A DNA stretch of 14,218 bases, taken from the NCBI GenBank assembly GCA_046262015.1, contig JBHENN010000081.1:1-14218 (forward strand). Direction: 5' to 3'. A program made the position numbers and the translations under genes. The first letter of the stretch is position 1; every line of letters starts with the position of its first letter. Under the pieces are notes generated by a model. It did no database searches. It was not told the DNA's origin and saw only the letters and a list, made by a program, of their open reading frames with translations. Positions 12,659-14,218 of the stretch are shown here, in pieces. Source of the DNA: JBHENN01 sp046262015 (GTDB taxonomy: Bacteria; Actinomycetota; CADDZG01; WHSQ01).

Positions 12659-14218
12659 GTGATAAGACCCTTTCGCATCCTGATGGCCGTTTCGATCGCC
12701 GCAGGCCTTCTGCTGGCGCAAGTGTCCGCCGCCGCTGCCGCCGACGTAACCCTGGAACCCCGCGGGCCGACCACGGTTCGTCAGGGCGAGCCGTTCAAGT
12801 TCCGGGCTGTGGCCGTGAACCAGGGCTCGACGGCGGAGACGGCATCGATCACGTTCAAGCTGTATCCGCTGGGGAGGGCTGCCGACGCGGTAGCGGTGAA
12901 GCTGTGGACGCCGACGATGCCCGCCGGGGGCGACGCGGTCTACGAGGGCTACGTGATGACGTCCCAGTGGTTCTCGGACCTGGGCGTCTTCGAGATCGCT
13001 GCGGAAGGCTCGCAGGCGTCGCCCCTTAGGTTCGAGGTCGAGAAGTCGCGCATCCCCGTCCCGAAGTTCGTCCACGCCAACTCCTCGACCGGCCTCGGCA
13101 CCTCGATCGAGAAGGATCGGTGTGGCGAGTGGGCGTCCGGGGCGGCGTGGGGCGACGTCGAGGGCGACGGCGACCTCGACCTGTACGTCCCGCGCCACGC
13201 CCTGGCGGGCCATCTGTTCGTCAACCACGGCGGGGCGTTCGTCGATGAGGCTGCGGCCCGCGGGGCGCAGGGGCACTCGACCGCAGAGGTCAAGGCGCTC
13301 GGTGCGGTGTTCGCCGACTACGACAACGACGGCGACCAGGACCTGTACGTCAGCTACTTCGGCCCCAACCAGCTCCTGCAGAACGACGGCAACGGCTACT
13401 TCACGGACGTGACCGCGATCGCCGGCGTCGGGGACGACGGGCCGAGCCAGGGGGCGTCGTGGGGCGACTACGACAACGACGGCTACCTGGACCTGTACTC
13501 GTTAGACCATGCCCGGTGCGGTATCGACGGGCTGCACTTCACCTTCTTCCCCGACAGGCTGTACCACAACGAGGGCGACGGGACCTTCACCGACGTCACC
13601 GATCAGCTCCTCCCCGATGGCACGGGGGGAGCCGGCTTCCAAGCGGCGTGGTTCGACTACGACCTCGACCGTGACGTCGACCTCTACCTGGCGAACGACT
13701 ACCTCGGAGGTCAGTCCGACGAGAACCACCTGTGGCGCAACGATGGGGGAACGTTCACCGACATCTCGCGTGACTCGGGGAGTGCGCTGAGGATCAACAC
13801 GATGGGCATCGGCGTCGGCGACTACGACCGCGACCTCGACTTCGACCTGGCGCTCTCCAACATCCTGGAGACCTACCTCCTGACGCGCACATCTTCCGGG
13901 TTCGTCAACCGCGCCGTCGAAGCGCGGGTCGATCGTCCCTACCAGACGGCCGGAGCGCGCGCGATCACCTGGGGCCTGTTCTTCGCCGACCTGAACAACG
14001 ACGGATGGGAGGACCTCTACGTCCCTGCGGGCGCGACGGACGGTCAGACCGTCCAGCCGAATGCGACGTTCACCAACAACCGCGACGGCACCTTCCTCGA
14101 TCACAGCGCGGTCAGCGGCGCGCTCGACGTCAACGTCAGCAGGGGCGCGGCGGTCGCCGACTACGACCGCGACGGACGGGTGGACATGTACGTGGTGAAC
14201 GTGAACGGCAGCCCGAGC
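12659..14218 (+). CDS. Secreted FG-GAP/VCBS repeat protein with N-terminal Ig-like domain (3' end outside window)
   Basis: The frame is open for 520 codons to the window edge. The GTG at 12659 gives a signal peptide (MIRPFRILMAVSIAAGLLLA, then QVSAAAAA; cleavage before D29). Residues about 29-128 look like a beta-sandwich of the CARDB/Ig-like type (VRQGEPFKFRAVAVNQGS). Seven FG-GAP loops follow from about residue 165: DVEGDGDLDLYV, DYDNDGDQDLYV, DYDNDGYLDLYS, DYDLDRDVDLYL, DYDRDLDFDLAL, DLNNDGWEDLYV and DYDRDGRVDMYV. Loops 4 and 5 have Arg or Leu in place of the usual Gly and may bind calcium less well. A UnbV/ASPIC domain might follow beyond the edge, by analogy with the other FG-GAP protein here. 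No good ribosome site is seen before the GTG. The protein is probably extracellular, with unknown ligand. Confidence 0.88.
   Translation, partial: MIRPFRILMAVSIAAGLLLAQVSAAAAADVTLEPRGPTTVRQGEPFKFRAVAVNQGSTAETASITFKLYPLGRAADAVAVKLWTPTMPAGGDAVYEGYVMTSQWFSDLGVFEIAAEGSQASPLRFEVEKSRIPVPKFVHANSSTGLGTSIEKDRCGEWASGAAWGDVEGDGDLDLYVPRHALAGHLFVNHGGAFVDEAAARGAQGHSTAEVKALGAVFADYDNDGDQDLYVSYFGPNQLLQNDGNGYFTDVTAIAGVGDDGPSQGASWGDYDNDGYLDLYSLDHARCGIDGLHFTFFPDRLYHNEGDGTFTDVTDQLLPDGTGGAGFQAAWFDYDLDRDVDLYLANDYLGGQSDENHLWRNDGGTFTDISRDSGSALRINTMGIGVGDYDRDLDFDLALSNILETYLLTRTSSGFVNRAVEARVDRPYQTAGARAITWGLFFADLNNDGWEDLYVPAGATDGQTVQPNATFTNNRDGTFLDHSAVSGALDVNVSRGAAVADYDRDGRVDMYVVNVNGSPS

Overview
The window is GC-rich DNA that reads like the chromosome of an actinobacterium (Actinomycetota), most likely an uncultured lineage. 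Supporting signs are the rph-rdgB order with a 4-base overlap, an actinobacterial-type HisN, an LPXTG sorting signal (which implies a monoderm with sortase), GTG starts, and a tRNA gene without an encoded CCA. This placement is inferred; no marker gene for a genus is present. I saw no insertion sequence, CRISPR array or prophage gene.

Left part (1-3.5 kb), housekeeping: the end of RNase PH (rph) overlaps rdgB (XTP/dITP pyrophosphatase). Convergent to them is a two-gene minus-strand operon, an AAA+ ATPase with an unrecognised N-terminal domain followed by a HisN-like phosphatase, again overlapping by 4 bases. A tRNA-Leu(TAG) gene follows on the plus strand.

Middle part (3.5-9.6 kb), a run of exported proteins: a seven-repeat FG-GAP/UnbV beta-propeller protein lies directly downstream of, and overlaps, a zinc-dependent phospholipase C (minus strand). 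A divergent trypsin-like serine protease is on the plus strand. Next comes a very large minus-strand cell-wall protein with a signal peptide, an acidic Asp-rich region containing a small beta-type domain, about 1.3 kb coding for a GPGD/GPGN tandem repeat, and a C-terminal LPFTG anchor. Between the protease and this gene lies a decayed fragment of another secreted protein.

Right part (9.6-14.2 kb): a structured intergenic region separates the wall-protein gene from a divergent HTH-XRE/TPR regulator with a possibly leaderless mRNA. An orphan membrane histidine kinase (minus strand) follows. A second secreted FG-GAP protein (plus strand) runs off the right edge.

The second half is therefore rich in secreted or surface functions (phospholipase, protease, two propellers, wall polymer) next to one cytosolic sensor-regulator and one membrane kinase. 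A shared role in surface or extracellular physiology is an inference from proximity only. The most unusual object is the GPG[D/N] wall protein.
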